Part shown: piece by piece, positions 30,505 to 41,856 of the stretch
Layout: each line of letters begins with the position of its first letter
Numbering within the stretch: the first letter of the stretch is position 1
Notes under the pieces: model-generated
Databases searched by the model: none
What the model was told of the DNA's origin: nothing
What the model saw: only the letters and a program-made list of their open reading frames with translations
Made by a program: the position numbers and the translations under genes
Assembly: GCA_012656075.1 (NCBI GenBank)
Contig: JAAKBF010000377.1
Location: 124,001 to 188,000 of the forward strand
DNA: 64,000 nucleotides
Reading direction: 5' to 3'
Source: Phytophthora hibernalis
Taxonomy: Eukaryota; Oomycota; Peronosporomycetes; Peronosporales; Peronosporaceae

Positions 30505-30765
30505 GTTTTGTCCTTAATTCTAGGACAAACTTTCGAATTAACTTACGTTGAGTAAGGAGTTTTAGCCACGGATGCCTTCCTATTATATCTCTGTTTTAAA
30601 GACAATTTGATATATCGGACACATCGTATTTAGCGTGGATAAATCACCCTCAATACAAACACTAAGTCATTGTTTGTCCTTAATTCCCGGTATTAGGACA
30701 AAAAATGGGAAAGTCCAGCGTACTTAAGAGAATTTTTGTCCTTAAATTAAGGACCAAAAAATGTT
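30505..30765. repeat. Three TTTGTCCTTAA palindromes
   Basis: Imperfect palindromes of TTTTGTCCTTAA with its complement occur at about 30505-30530, 30673-30703 and 30732-30761. A related piece (TTTGTCCTTAACTTC) is near 25748. They are probably ends of small mariner-type elements. Confidence 0.4.
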
Positions 30766-31068
30766 GGGGTTATGGGGAGTATGAGGCATGCACGAGTTAC
30801 AGCAATTCGTACTTGAGTACGATTTATAGTTATCTCGTACAAGACAAGTCGTACGAATTACAAGCGAAAGTGCCAAAAAGACGGCAAAGCACAGTACATG
30901 TACTTCGTATTAGTTGTTTGTTTGTTTTTGCGTTTTTACTGTAGCCATCGTATTATGCAGGTTTTCCACGTGTACCCATCGTGTTACACAGGATTTTCCG
31001 ACTAGGTACGAAACACCCTACAGACGCACACCGCCATCACCAGCCAATCGCCCACCATATTGACGACC

Positions 31069-32863
31069 ATGGAGGCCAAGACGACGCGCTTCCTGACGCA
31101 GTTCTCCCGCGCCGTGTTCCAGCAGTGGGAGCAGACAGCCACGCGCGATCAGTTCTGGGAGGATGGCGCCTTCCTGCGCTCCACTCTGGAGGAGGCTGTG
31201 GCCAAACTGCCGCGCGGGACGCTCAAGACGCAACTCACACGCGACCTGACGTCGCTGACGCCGCAGCTGGCCGCGCTTCTGTGCGATTTGCACGTGGAAT
31301 ACGCCAAGAAAAAGTTGAAGGAGTCGGCGCGAAGCTCGCTGGTTCACGGCGCGTTGCTGAATGAGGAGCTCACGGAGCTGGCGCTGACGCAGGCGGACAA
31401 ACAACGCCAAGTGGCCGGTGTGTTGGCGCTGGACGTCGGCGTGGATGTGGTCCACGCACAGGAGCAGGACGCGCAGCAGCTCGTGCAACTATTCGCGCGA
31501 ATTGCGGCGCGCAACTACGAGTCGCCGAGCGAGCAGAGGCGCAAGCGCGGCCTCGTGCTGCAACAACTGGCGGTTGTTGTGCATACGCAGGTGGAGGCAC
31601 TGGCTGAACAGGGCAACTGGAGCTGTGATGGTGAGGGAAACGCTGGCAAGCAGGTGCAGCAGCTGCGCGAGTTGCTGGAACGAGTGGCGGTCCAAGACTC
31701 CGTGGCGCTGGCTGGAGAGGTGGAGGGAGGACGCAACGCGCCGTGGACGGCGTTCTACCGCCCAGGAGAAAGCAAGAAGCTCAAAAAGATGGTGTATGAG
31801 GAAGAGATTGCCAAGATTTACGGAGCCCTACTGGCGCTGGCGGTGTACTACCCTATTGAGTTCGACGACGAGGAGACTGAGGAAACGTCGGACGATTCGT
31901 CTTCTGATGAGGAGAATGAGGAGAAAATGCACAAGGATCAGAAGCGGAAAAAGCTTAGTGGGCTGGCGCAGGCTCAGGTTTCCACTCGGCAAGTGCTGCT
32001 TGGTGCCCAGATGCGCCAGCGCGGACTCAATCAGAGCGGCCAGTGGCTTGTGTCGGTGCTGTCGTTCCTGCAGAGCTTGCCCAAGCCTACAAAATACCTC
32101 GATGAAGATGAGAACGAGACCCTTGAAACGAATGACCAGCGTGCCTTGTTAGATTGCCTAGGTCAAGTATACACGCGCGCATTTGCCAGCGTGGCACTGT
32201 TCGAACAAGGCAAAGAGAGCGCTGCGGAGACTAAGGTTGCTATGGAAGATCGCTCCGTGTTTGATGCCGTTGTGTGTCTCCGTCACGCTGCTCATTTTAT
32301 GCGAGTTGAGCGCAAAGTGAGTCTGCCGGCCATCACAACGGCTATGGCTCACTTGGCCGGCGTGCCGCTGCCGTCAAGCTTTGTTGCTTGGCTGGACCAC
32401 GAGCAGACTGCTAATCCGAAGTCCATGTTAGAGAAGGCCGCGCTGAGGTTGTGGAAGACGTGCTCCGACCATGGCCAGATGATCAATGTGTTGTTGAGAT
32501 CGACGGATGTGACAGCCGAGGAGCTGCCTGTTGTTCAGAAGGTGAGTGAACCTTTGTTATTTGAGAGATGACTGCGCTGATTCAATCGTTTTGGTGTTGC
32601 AGAGCTACCTGGATTATTTGCATGGTGTGGCAGAGGGCAACACGGACAAACCCGGCCGAGCGATGGGTGCTGATGCGCCTACTGCTACAGCGGAAGAAGC
32701 TGTCGTTGATGCTGCCAACCTGTTCTTCATGGACAACGCCGGTGGAAAGGCTGAAGGGGCCAAGATGAGCAAGTCCAAGAAGAAACGTATGAACAAAAAG
32801 AAGCGGGCGAACACGAGCAACGAAATGTCGCCCTCGAAGCGCAGCCGTGCTTCGAGCAATTAG
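31069..32863 (+). CDS. Uncharacterised protein, two exons (577 aa)
   Basis: I do not recognise this protein. Start ATG at 31069 (MEAKTTRFLTQFSRAVFQQW, in ACCATGG context). Exon 1 ends at 32541, a 61-nt GT-AG intron (GTGAGT...TTGCAG) spans 32542-32602, and exon 2 ends at 32863. It is mostly helical and Gln/Leu-rich with no signal peptide or membrane helix. An acidic Ser/Asp/Glu stretch lies near residues 270-290, and the C-terminus is a lysine-rich tail (SKSKKKRMNKKKRAN) that would suit nuclear or nucleolar localisation. Codon use and the clean splice site support a real host gene. The start lies 636 bp from the end of the Harbinger element. Confidence 0.8.
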
Positions 32864-34099
32864 GTATGTCTAATACAGCTCATAGATTAGACCGATTGGC
32901 CGAGTTTGCGGGATCCATTTAGGATGTTTATCTGATGACTCAGGGTATTTATTTTCGGGTAGCCACTTTATAATTTTCAGCTTTTGCTGCTTCGCGTGGC
33001 CACTAGTGGCTAGTGCGGCAAACAAAAAGTGGCTAGCAGTGGCTCAAAAGTTATTAACAAATTTGTGGGTGGCCGTAATATTGTAGCCAGGAGTGTAGGT
33101 CTATGCCAGGTAGGTTTGGTTGGATGACAACACGCCGCTCTGATAGTTAATAAGCTGTTGTTCTTAATACGAACAGCTTCCACGGATGGTATTAAATTGG
33201 CGAGGGGATCTGTATTAGCTACAGATTCCGCTGAGAAATTGAAAACTGCATTCAGCATATACCCCTCCAAAGTCGTTAGAATCAGAGGTCAGTTGTGCAT
33301 CGTAATTTGCTGATTTGCTACCGTCTGCGAGGTCTTCATTGCGATAATTGATTCCCGGCATACCGATGATAATCTTTAAGAGGTTGGAAGGCCCACCTCT
33401 CAGCGGAATCTGTAGTGTATATTCAACATATGTTTCTATGTAACGTGGACGGGTTGGGGTTAAGAGAGAGACGAAATCAAAATCTCCAGAATATCTTTTT
33501 TTATTCCTGTGCTTTCAGGCTAACTCAAGAGGTAGTCAAACTTGGTCCCAACGCTGGCTTAGGCCGAGGTTTTGTGATTACGATGATACCAACCACATTT
33601 GCATTCGTTTCGAGGACGTCGATTTCCCTGAGGCACTTTGAGATTTTCAGGATTTGAGGCAGATGACATTCATCCCGCCCGGATGTAAACGACGGGACAC
33701 AGATCAATGTTTTTCATCGAGGGTGTTTTTCGGTATCAGTAGCATCAGCCCCTTCGTGTCCTTGTGTCGGCTCGATAGTGGCACCGATGACTCTTGGTCG
33801 TTCGTCTCCAGCATGGAGCTACATGTACACTTCTCTTGAATTCGTCGTGCAGATCTTGTCCTTTGTATGGATTTCGTCGTGCAGATTGACCGACGATTTC
33901 CCCGAATGCAAAAATGGCACGTTTACAAAAACCTATATTGATCTCTGAAATCGTTTTATTCACTTGAATTCGTCGTGCGCTCAGCACGACGAAATCGTTT
34001 TGGTCATCAGATCGACCAATAGAAACAGAAGGACACAGACTGATAGAAACAGAAGAGCACAATGTGCTCAATGGTGGTTGTGGGCATTAAACTCTCGAG
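32864..34099. other. Intergenic region with short repeats
   Basis: AGTGGCTAG-type units repeat at about 32994-33050. GAATTCGTCGTGC occurs at 33838 and 33965, and TTCGTCGTGC-GCTCA-GCACGACGAA forms a dyad at about 33968-33992. ATTAAATTGGCGAGGGGATCTGT at 33190 resembles 36525-36548. No gene is supported. Confidence 0.4.
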
Positions 34100-34843
34100 C
34101 TAATGTTCTCCACGATAATTGACCCAGCCGCCGCTCTCTTCCTTTGTTAGAAGACGAGAATGGCAGAGAGTTTTTATCTGAGCAAATAGGAGACCGGCGC
34201 AATCCATATAGCGATGAGATCGTTGGATCTCGTCACGAGACAACAATGCCTCTATCACACGCATAAGCCGCTGCAGCTCCGAGAGTCGAACCTTCCTCAC
34301 TCGGGTTGACATATCATGCTTCGTGAGAAGTCGTAGTGGTGGATCCCATGCACACCAATGCTGCCATATCATTCTAAGTGTTCCTGATGGGAGTACAAAA
34401 TCCTGTGGAACTCGATGGAAACTACCTTCCCATGCCTGAAGCTCGGGTTGTGATGCAGTATGAGCGGGGAGGAGCAGCTATCGGTGATCAGTGAGTCTGA
34501 ATCTGCACGACATAAATTGGAGCGAGCAAGTACTGATGTGAATGCTGTCTCCATAGCTTCCATGGTCATCACAGAGCCCTGGATGTGTCGCTTGATAGTG
34601 CTTGGTAGATAGGACATCAAGATCCACGGGGCTCACCAAAGGCGCTGTAGTGAACCACCTAGCGTCATCTATTGACGCCAGCTGGAGAAATGAACTCGTG
34701 AACAGGTCCTGGCGACGTTCCTCGGTCGTTTTGTCGTACAACCACGCCACAAAGTGACTTAGAGACCGGAGATATACATACTCAGTGGCTTTAGCAGTCG
34801 TGTTTCCCAGCACTTCCTCAACACGAGCATCGAGAGCTTCCAT
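34100..34843 (-). pseudogene. Degenerate minus-strand coding remnant, family uncertain
   Basis: It starts MEALDARVEEVLGNTTAKAT at 34843, followed by YLRSLSHFVAWLYDKTTEER, and changes frame near 34620 and 34370 with stretches such as HIQGSVMTMEAMETAFTSVL and RVRKVRLSELQRLMRVIEAL. The helical T...Y...L..F..WL pattern resembles the core-binding region of tyrosine recombinases such as Cryptons. No catalytic Arg/His/Tyr region is seen, so this is only a guess. Confidence 0.3.
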
Positions 34844-35605
34844 CGTTATTCGTTACTTCCTCTGTTTGCAAATGATGGAAAGAATGCAATATGACAGGTC
34901 ATAGGTTTTTTGTTTTACTTGGTTTCACTAAGCATCCGTACATAGTATGAACAGGGACCACTTCAAAAACAAACCGGCTGTACCAGCGACCTCCTTTGCC
35001 ACCTCGCTACGGCGCTTTTCATACGGAACCGTTGTGCGAACGGTTGATTGTCCTAAAGACGTGGCCCACTATCGATATCGTAAAGGTGTGAGATCCATAT
35101 TTTCAATATTAGAGTCACTGGGCGAAAAACAAAATTCAATAATATCTTGCCCTAGCGAGCTTTCAACACTTCTAAGGGACGAATTGGGCTGATGTACGGT
35201 GTCTACAGGTCGTTTGGCCTGCTACCTATAGGCACTGAGATTTCTGGGGTAAAATGTAAAGATGTCCAGGTGCAGCGGAGAAAAACGGTTTGAGAAGTCG
35301 GAGTCGGTCGATTATTTTGGCTGTGGGTCAACATCTGCAGGATAGTTTTGGCTAAAAACAGTGCCATTGGATAGAACTGACGCTAACGAGCCAATGAGCA
35401 TCGAATAAAGCTTAAAATTGATGAAAATGTTTTCATTCAAAGTTGACTCTTTCCATCATTTCCAAACAGAGGAAGTATGTGACTATTCAAGCCAGAGCGT
35501 TTCTAAGCATAAGTAGCAATATTTCTAAAATTCTCATCGTTCATTCTGGGTGCCAATTTTCGACTAGCCCCTTTTTAATTTTCAGGTAGCCACTTTTTGT
35601 GACTA
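34844..35605. other. Intergenic region
   Basis: A short open frame at 34947-35192 (81 codons) has no recognisable domain. No other feature is supported. Confidence 0.35.
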
Positions 35606-36388
35606 CGTTCCAATTGTTCTTCTTCATCCGCGCACACTGTCCATAAAATGGAGCTTCAGAGCGTAACGGTTATCTTCCTACCTCCTAACACGACCTCTCG
35701 ATTGCAGCCTCAAGACGCAGGAATTATTGCTGCTTTCAAGCGCCGTTATCGCCGCCGTCAGCTGGAATACGCGTTGGATGTGGAGGAGGGCACGCAAAAG
35801 GATATTTACAAGATTGACCAGCTGACAGCAACGCGTTGGATTAAGACGTGCTGGCGCGAAGTCCCCGCCGAGTGCACCCTCAACTACTTCCGTCACACAG
35901 GCCTCGTTCCTGGCCGTACAACATCGCGGCGTTCAATGCGTGAGGAAGAAGAGCTGGTCAAGATTCTGGAGCAGCGCGTGGCAGCTCTGAGGGTGCGTGA
36001 TCCGATGGACATTGAAGACTTCATTTGCCAAGCAGCAGAAGATGAAAATGAGATGGAGGTCGTGTCCGCCGATGATTTGCCCAGCGACGTGATCAACGAA
36101 TCCTTGTTGGCGTCGGCGCAGCAAGATCCAGAAGAAGTCGGTGAGTGTGAAGACGACGAAGAAGCGGGGCCGGATGACTCGAGTTACCAGCTGCAGCCGA
36201 TGCCTCTGTCGGCAAAGGCCGATGCTGTTCGGTCAGTAATATTCTTGCTGTCTGAGCATCCAGACGTGGAGGTAAACGTTTTGCCTGGCCTGCGCCGGCT
36301 TCAAGGGAGACTTCGAGACGAGCTTCAGGAAGAACGAGACACAGCTCGGAAGCAGACTTCGATCAGGTCATTCTTCAGCACGACCTGA
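35606..36388 (+). pseudogene. Pogo/Tigger-like transposase C-terminal fragment
   Basis: NCSSSSAHTVHKMELQ, then VTVIFLPPNTTSRLQPQDAG and IAAFKRRYRRRQLEYAL, match the end of the DDE_1 domain with the TSxLQPxDxGII signature. A linker and an acidic tail follow, ending KQTSIRSFFSTT, a PCNA-interaction-like end seen in some pogo transposases. It is open for 247 codons, but the N-terminal domains are absent; the upstream TGA and the lost DN motif show truncation near 35600. It could be the other half of the fragment at 26575, but this is unproven. Confidence 0.6.
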
Positions 36389-37269
36389 AGTATCAAATCA
36401 GGCTTCAAAATCTACTAAATATTAAATTTGGCAGATATTAAGTTTTAGTCCATACAACCAAAGGGAACGCAGTCGGTGGACGTCTCAACGTATTAATTTC
36501 GATGAAATATTATCTTAGACAGCTATTAAATTGGCGTGGGGGATCTGTAAAGAAATCTACACTTGTAGTGTTCGGTACCACTCCACGAAGGAGCGCTGCT
36601 GCTGTGCTTGCTACAATGCTGTTTTTGTTTTTATTTTCCCATACTGCTGTCCTTGTTGATGTCTTGGCTCCGCCAAGGCGGAAACCAGCGCGAGTTCATC
36701 TCGCCCCGGTTTGATAAATAGTTCCTTCCTATATCGTCCAAAAATTCAAAAAAAAATCACAATCAAAAGTTTGCACACTCGTCCATCGACGGCGCCAATC
36801 GCCCGCAAGTTCCACATGCCTGCGGACGATTCTTCCTCATGCTCGCTGGGTCGGCTCGACTTCGCTTGCAATTCCCACCACTTGACGTGACACAAAGCTC
36901 TGCATCCGCCCGCTCGTTTCAGCCACCGCTCCACGCTCCCACTCCATCATAAACCCCTTGAAGTCTCCACGTGACAGCGGCTGCGCCCGAGCCGGCGGCT
37001 TCGAGCTGCGATCACTCGTCGACCAACCTCTCGGCTTAGACCGCTGTAGGCTTCGTCTTGTTTCTTTTTCTCGTATTTTGTCCATCTTCCATGGAGAATC
37101 GCCTCGCCATCCGTATCGTCCTCTTGCTTCAGCACCAGCAAATTACCACACGACACGGTTCAGCTCCGACCACTCTCAGTCTGTTTCGTCTTCACTCTCC
37201 GTGTTCCTCCTCTCTCCTCCCGTAGCCACCCACCAAGTTAGTTCGTGGATGTGTAGTAGGCTCGGCCAT
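36389..37269. other. Intergenic region, no gene supported
   Basis: I see no coding support or transposon ends, apart from the ATTAAATTGGCGTGGGG segment near 36525 that resembles 33190. Confidence 0.4.
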
Positions 37270-38286
37270 TCAACACGTTCGGGTCAATCTTTGAGCGCAG
37301 CGGGGGATCGAGTACACGCTGGGGGCCTGGCCGCTCGTGACATTGAGTGGCGGCAGGCGGAACGCGCACTGCTGCTGCTGGTGCATCTTGCGCTGCTCGG
37401 CGCCTGGGACTCGCATGGGGGACAGCAGGCCGTGCATCGCCATCGGCAGTGGCACACGGTTCTGTGCGTTCTGGTAGCTCATCTCGGTGATGGCGCTGAG
37501 CACGCCGCCGAACTTGCGCGCTGGGAAGGGGCTCCCGTCAGGGGACGCCCGCAGCGGACTCAGCCGCACCTCAGTCTTCTGCATGCACCACTCGGGGCTG
37601 GCGCGGATGAGGCCGCTCTGGTCCCACTCCATCTTGCGGATCTTGTCGCTCAAGTCCACGACCTCCTGTTTGATGGCCACGGGGCTCGACATGTCGGCCA
37701 TCTCGACGTCCGGCGGGGAGCTGGGGACAGCCACAGGCTCCTGCTTCATGACCTCAATGGAGGCCAGCTCCGCCAGCCGGAAGAGCTCACTGCGAGGCGC
37801 CTCGTGGCCTGGCACGCCCGTGAGCGAGCGCGTGGGGCTCACGGACGCCGCGTAGTGGGGCAGCTCGTCGCTTGAGACGTACTCGATCGCATTGAAGAGG
37901 GTTTCCTTGGCCGCGTACTCATCGCTGAGCTGCTGCTGCTGGTCGTCGGCCCCTGGCTGCTGCTGCTGCTTGCGGCCCTTGTGACGCAGGCCGCGACGCC
38001 AGCGACTGATCTTCTGGCGGTACTTTTGCGCGTGCGTCATGGTCTGACGCGTCGTCTTGGAGCCGATGAAGGCAGCGATGACCTTCCAGGGGCCGGCCGG
38101 GTACTTCTCCATGGCCTCCAGGAACTTCTCATGCTCCTCCTGAGTCCACATCTTGAGCGGCTGGCTCTGCTTGGACGAGTAGACGGTCGTGCCCGCCTTG
38201 GCCTCCGTGGGCTTGATGCGGATGAGCTTCCCCTCGCTGTTGGTCATCTCGAACAGCTCCTTGCGCACATTGGCCGAGATCGTCAT
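37270..38286 (-). CDS. SHAQKY-type single-repeat Myb transcription factor
   Basis: One Myb/SANT repeat: MWTQEEHEKFLEAMEKYPAG, WKVIAAFIGSKTTRQT and MTHAQKYRQKISRWRRG, the variant of the SHAQKYF class common in oomycetes. The preferred start is ATG 38286 (MTISANVRKELFEMTNSEG). The frame stays open to an ATG at 38469, but the extra 61 residues look non-conserved (Pro/Leu-rich). After the repeat come a poly-Gln stretch and low-complexity Ser/Pro regions with a VKxEP-like motif (MKQEPVAV, IKQEVVDL), which could be sumoylation sites. It likely binds promoters through the single repeat. No introns are evident. Confidence 0.8.
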   Translation of the reverse strand: MTISANVRKELFEMTNSEGKLIRIKPTEAKAGTTVYSSKQSQPLKMWTQEEHEKFLEAMEKYPAGPWKVIAAFIGSKTTRQTMTHAQKYRQKISRWRRGLRHKGRKQQQQPGADDQQQQLSDEYAAKETLFNAIEYVSSDELPHYAASVSPTRSLTGVPGHEAPRSELFRLAELASIEVMKQEPVAVPSSPPDVEMADMSSPVAIKQEVVDLSDKIRKMEWDQSGLIRASPEWCMQKTEVRLSPLRASPDGSPFPARKFGGVLSAITEMSYQNAQNRVPLPMAMHGLLSPMRVPGAEQRKMHQQQQCAFRLPPLNVTSGQAPSVYSIPRCAQRLTRTC

Positions 38287-38469
38287 CTCGTCTCTTCTTA
38301 GCACCCACACGCCTGGCGCCAATGCATGCAGTGGAAGAGGAGGGAAAGAGAGAATTGACGCTGGCTGGCTTTGCGTCGAGGGCCAGTGCAGTGCCAACGG
38401 CGACACGAGAGCAGCGAGCAGATCGCACTTAGTGCAGCGCCTTGACGCAGAGATGGGGCGTGGATTCAT

Positions 38470-40205
38470 TTTGCCAACCGGGCTATGTGCATTCAGAACC
38501 CAAGTGGACGAAAGATACCTACCTAAATGGCGCTAGTTTGGGTTCCTTTCGTCCGTCGGCGTTGCACACGCTCGGAGCACGCACCAGACACTCGAAGCTT
38601 GACGCCTTCGCACCTTGCACAACGAACGAACACTGTTTTTCACCTCGGAGGTGAGCAGCCCAGCTTTTCTGGTGAGATCGAGCTGACACCTGAGTGATTC
38701 GGCTGTTCATCAACCATTTCGTAAAGTTTGTCGCCTCCTAACGAACTTTGTTAGACTGGATCTAAATCTCCAACGCTGTTATTTTGGGCGACCACAATGA
38801 TGGGTTGGCTTGGAAATGGGTTTAAAACCGCGCGTGGCCAGGCCAAAAGGAAAGATCAGGTGCCCATTTGGTATTGGGCTCAGCGTTTTGCGAAGTTGAA
38901 GAGCCCATTTCAAAGACCATTTCCGAGACCTGAAACCCATTTCATTGCCAGCTGGCGCCTGGCGTAGTGGGGAAAGAAGCGTACCGGTGGCTGCTTTTGG
39001 CAGCAACATTGCAGACTCAGTCCGCCCTTGTCTCTTCGATCCGTACCGCCCGAAGCCGGCATCACCTTCCTTCCTCGTTTGGTCTTGAGTCTCAGCGGAT
39101 GCAGCCACATGTACATGTACTACCGGGCCTGCGAAGCCGAGGCGGGAGCTGCGACGGCGTGTCCGCTCGAAATTGAACATTGGCACAGGAGGGAATCGCT
39201 CTGCTGCGCTTTGCACGCGGACCCGGCCAGCGCCTACACGCGACGAAAATGGACCCCATGGGTTCGCGGTTCTAAACAGCTGTAACGTAGCCATCCGAAC
39301 AGCGTCTCATTGGCATTTTCTTGCGGCGCAAGTTGCGCCGCCACGTGACGGCAACAACAAGGTTGCTCCACCTCGAGCGCGACAGGGATAACTCCTTATC
39401 GACGGCTAAGGCCAGAGGTTGCAACGTGCAAGTGTGGCCTGTGCGCCGCGCAGCGGTCTCGAGACAGGTGTCTCAGTTGGCACCTGAGCTCGTGCATGCG
39501 CCAGAAAATCCGCTCGCTCGCGCCGCATTTCGACGCTTGTTCGACCTGCAGCTGCATCCTGCAGGACCAGACCCCACTCGGCCATCGAGTGACTCGATTC
39601 GAGTCAGTGGTGCGCAGCCCGACATCCTCGTCATGCTTTGCTTGTGATCGCATCAAAGCGGGTTGCAGGAGTGGGCGATTTGCCTCGATAAAACCAACAT
39701 ATCGGCGCGCATTATAATACTACATAGTATGGTAATGCATTAATACATATATTATAGCCAGGATTTGGTAGACCGCAGAGTAGTTGCGAAACTACTATTG
39801 ATACTTTCAGTAGTAGTCCTACTACCACTGTAGTAGTCGTGTTTGGCGCCACTAGTGGAGCTAGTAGACTACTTCAAGTAGTAGTGAAAAAATATGGACA
39901 GACTAGTACTAATACCACTACTACTTTCCCTCAACTTCAAGTTACCCAAGATCTTGAAAGGGTATGCGAATAAATGGCTCTCCGTAGTCTCCCCCTGCTC
40001 GGTTCTTTTAGGATCGCTCATTTCGCGATTCTCCACCTCTGAAACTGACTTGATGAGGTGCGCGAAGATTGACTGTTGTTGGGAAGACTTGTCGTAGACT
40101 TCTCCGTGCAGTGTGTGTGTACGTCAGGTGCACCACTTGTGCAGCAATGAGCTGTGCATGAACGCTGAGCTATCTAAAAGGTAGTAATGTTTTCATAGCA
40201 TCGTT
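38470..40205. other. Intergenic region with a TAGTAG-rich patch
   Basis: A 172-codon open frame on the minus strand (38779-39294) shows no domain and is probably chance. At 39778-39930 there are many AGTAGTAGT/ACTACTAC units like the subterminal repeats of the hAT-like element at 23285-24275, perhaps a relict of a similar element. Confidence 0.4.
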
Positions 40206-40645
40206 TTGGCTATGATTTCTGTACTAATAAGCTCCATGTGCAGATTCTGCAGTCATGTCTGTGTCGCCAAGTTCTTCGGCGCCGACAGCGACTCCCAGGA
40301 GCTCACACCGAGCAGCACATCCGGCATATCGCAGTCCAGCACAGCCACGGTGATTGACTTCGCAAAATGCGAAGAGGAGGAGGACGAGCAAGAATCCGCG
40401 AGCACAATCCCGGGTCACATCGCCCACCCTCGCCCTACGAACGCGACCGACCCGGTTTGGGATTTGATTCACCAACTTGACGAGGCGGTCACGTACAGAC
40501 GCAAGAAATCCACGCGCACTTGTCTGTTGTGCGCAGAGACAAAGACCTGAAAGATGATCTTTGTCGTGCCAGTAACTCGACAAAAGCCAAGTTGCACCTG
40601 GTAGCCAGCCACAAAGACCACGACATGACCATCCAAGAGCAGTAA
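40206..40645 (+). pseudogene. BED-type zinc finger remnant (hAT transposase N-terminus?)
   Basis: DPVWDLIHQLDEAVTYRRKK and TRTCLLCAETKT, followed after a one-base frame change near 40547 by DDLCRASNSTKAKLHLVASH and KDHDM, give the C-x2-C ... H-x-H pattern of a BED finger. It stops at about 40643 just before a reversed LTR fragment, so only the DNA-binding end of a transposase or related protein remains. Confidence 0.45.
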
Positions 40646-40676
40646 CGTAGACTAAAGCGAGCCGATCGTTACACGA

Positions 40677-40855
40677 TGTTGTGTAGGATCACGCAGAAAT
40701 TCTCACTACAAAATGGTATTAGTCCCACCAACAACACTCGCTTCCCTTGTAAGGTCAACGAGCGTTGGATCAAACCTGAAGACTAGGAACGATCCGTTAC
40801 GCCGGGTTGATGTGAACCCTCTGTACACCTAGGTTGTATTAGGACAACCCAATAA
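40677..40855 (-). repeat. Reverse-oriented family A LTR fragment
   Basis: It is the reverse complement of the last 180 bp of the family A LTR, ending TACACAACA at 40677. It is head-to-head with the A2 5' LTR, separated by only 6 bp. Confidence 0.8.
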
Positions 40856-40861
40856 TCTGTG

Positions 40862-41746
40862 TGGTGTTGGGTTTTGGGGCGCTCGGTCGCCAGTCGGCAA
40901 GGTTGCCCTTGCTGAAGGAAAGTGACCGACGCCCTGATTGGCGGATTACATTCCCCGCGCCACAGTGACCACGATAGTTTAGTGACCGAGGCCTCGGTCG
41001 GGTATAATAAACTCCCGGCCGAGGGTACGAACCCTCGTTTGTACCCATTTCAGTTTCGTACCCTCAGTCTTATAGAGCCGGGTACAAGATCACATACTGG
41101 GATCGGTTCACACTGGATATTTGTATTTAGATATAGGACTAGCTATAGGATTGACTACAGAGGCTCTCAGGGCCATAGATCAACAGAAATAAATCAGCAG
41201 TCTTCCCCCAAGTCACCGAGGGATAAGTACATCTTCGGTAAGTCTAGCTAGCTTATCTTAGGGTCTGGATACGCTCGGCTGGTGGGATGCTGGTCAGCGA
41301 GACTAAGGTACATTGAACCGAGGGTTTGTTGCTGGTCAGTCCAAGAGATTAGAGTGGCCGAGTGTTGGGAGTGACGAGAAGCGTCGTTCATCATATTTTA
41401 TAGTGGAACCGAGTATTCCATACATATTTTACTACCCGCCGAGGTTTTACCTCGGCAAACCCGTATTAGGCTTGACAGCCGGTACCCTTCCTTCTGAGGG
41501 ACTGCGGGGTTCGCGCGAATGCGCAATATTGTATACTAGCCCTCGCTCGTGGCTAGTGGTGCAAGTTATTGGGTTGGCCTAATACAACCTAGGTGTACAG
41601 AGGGTTCACATCCAACCCGGCGTAAGGGATCGTTCCTGGTCTTCAGGTTCGATCCAACGCTCGTTGACCTGACAAGGGGAAGCGAGTGTTGTTGGTGGGA
41701 CTCATACCATTTGGTAGTGCGAATTTCTGCGTGATCTTACACAACA
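40862..41746 (+). repeat. 5' LTR of A2
   Basis: 885 bp, starting TGGTGTTGGG and ending TACACAACA. It is almost identical to 5153-6036. The CCGAGGCCTCGG palindrome and TATAATAAA are kept near 40986-41010. The PBS is at 41749-41767. Confidence 0.9.
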
Positions 41747-41856
41747 ACAGGTGCCGCGACCCGGGATTGAAAGTGACTTTCTGTGTGTCTTGGTTGTATA
41801 TAGGTTCTTACCCTAACGAGCATTCGAGAGAAGACAAGAGAAGAAGAAGAGAGAAG

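Noticed and set aside
26575..36388. One pogo element split between 26575-27254 and 35606-36388 by later insertions
   Set aside because: The halves do not overlap cleanly in the DDE domain and no shared terminal repeats were found; kept as separate fragments.
38779..39294. 172-codon minus-strand open frame
   Set aside because: No recognisable domain; composition is Arg/Pro/Ser-rich and flanked by repeats, so probably chance.
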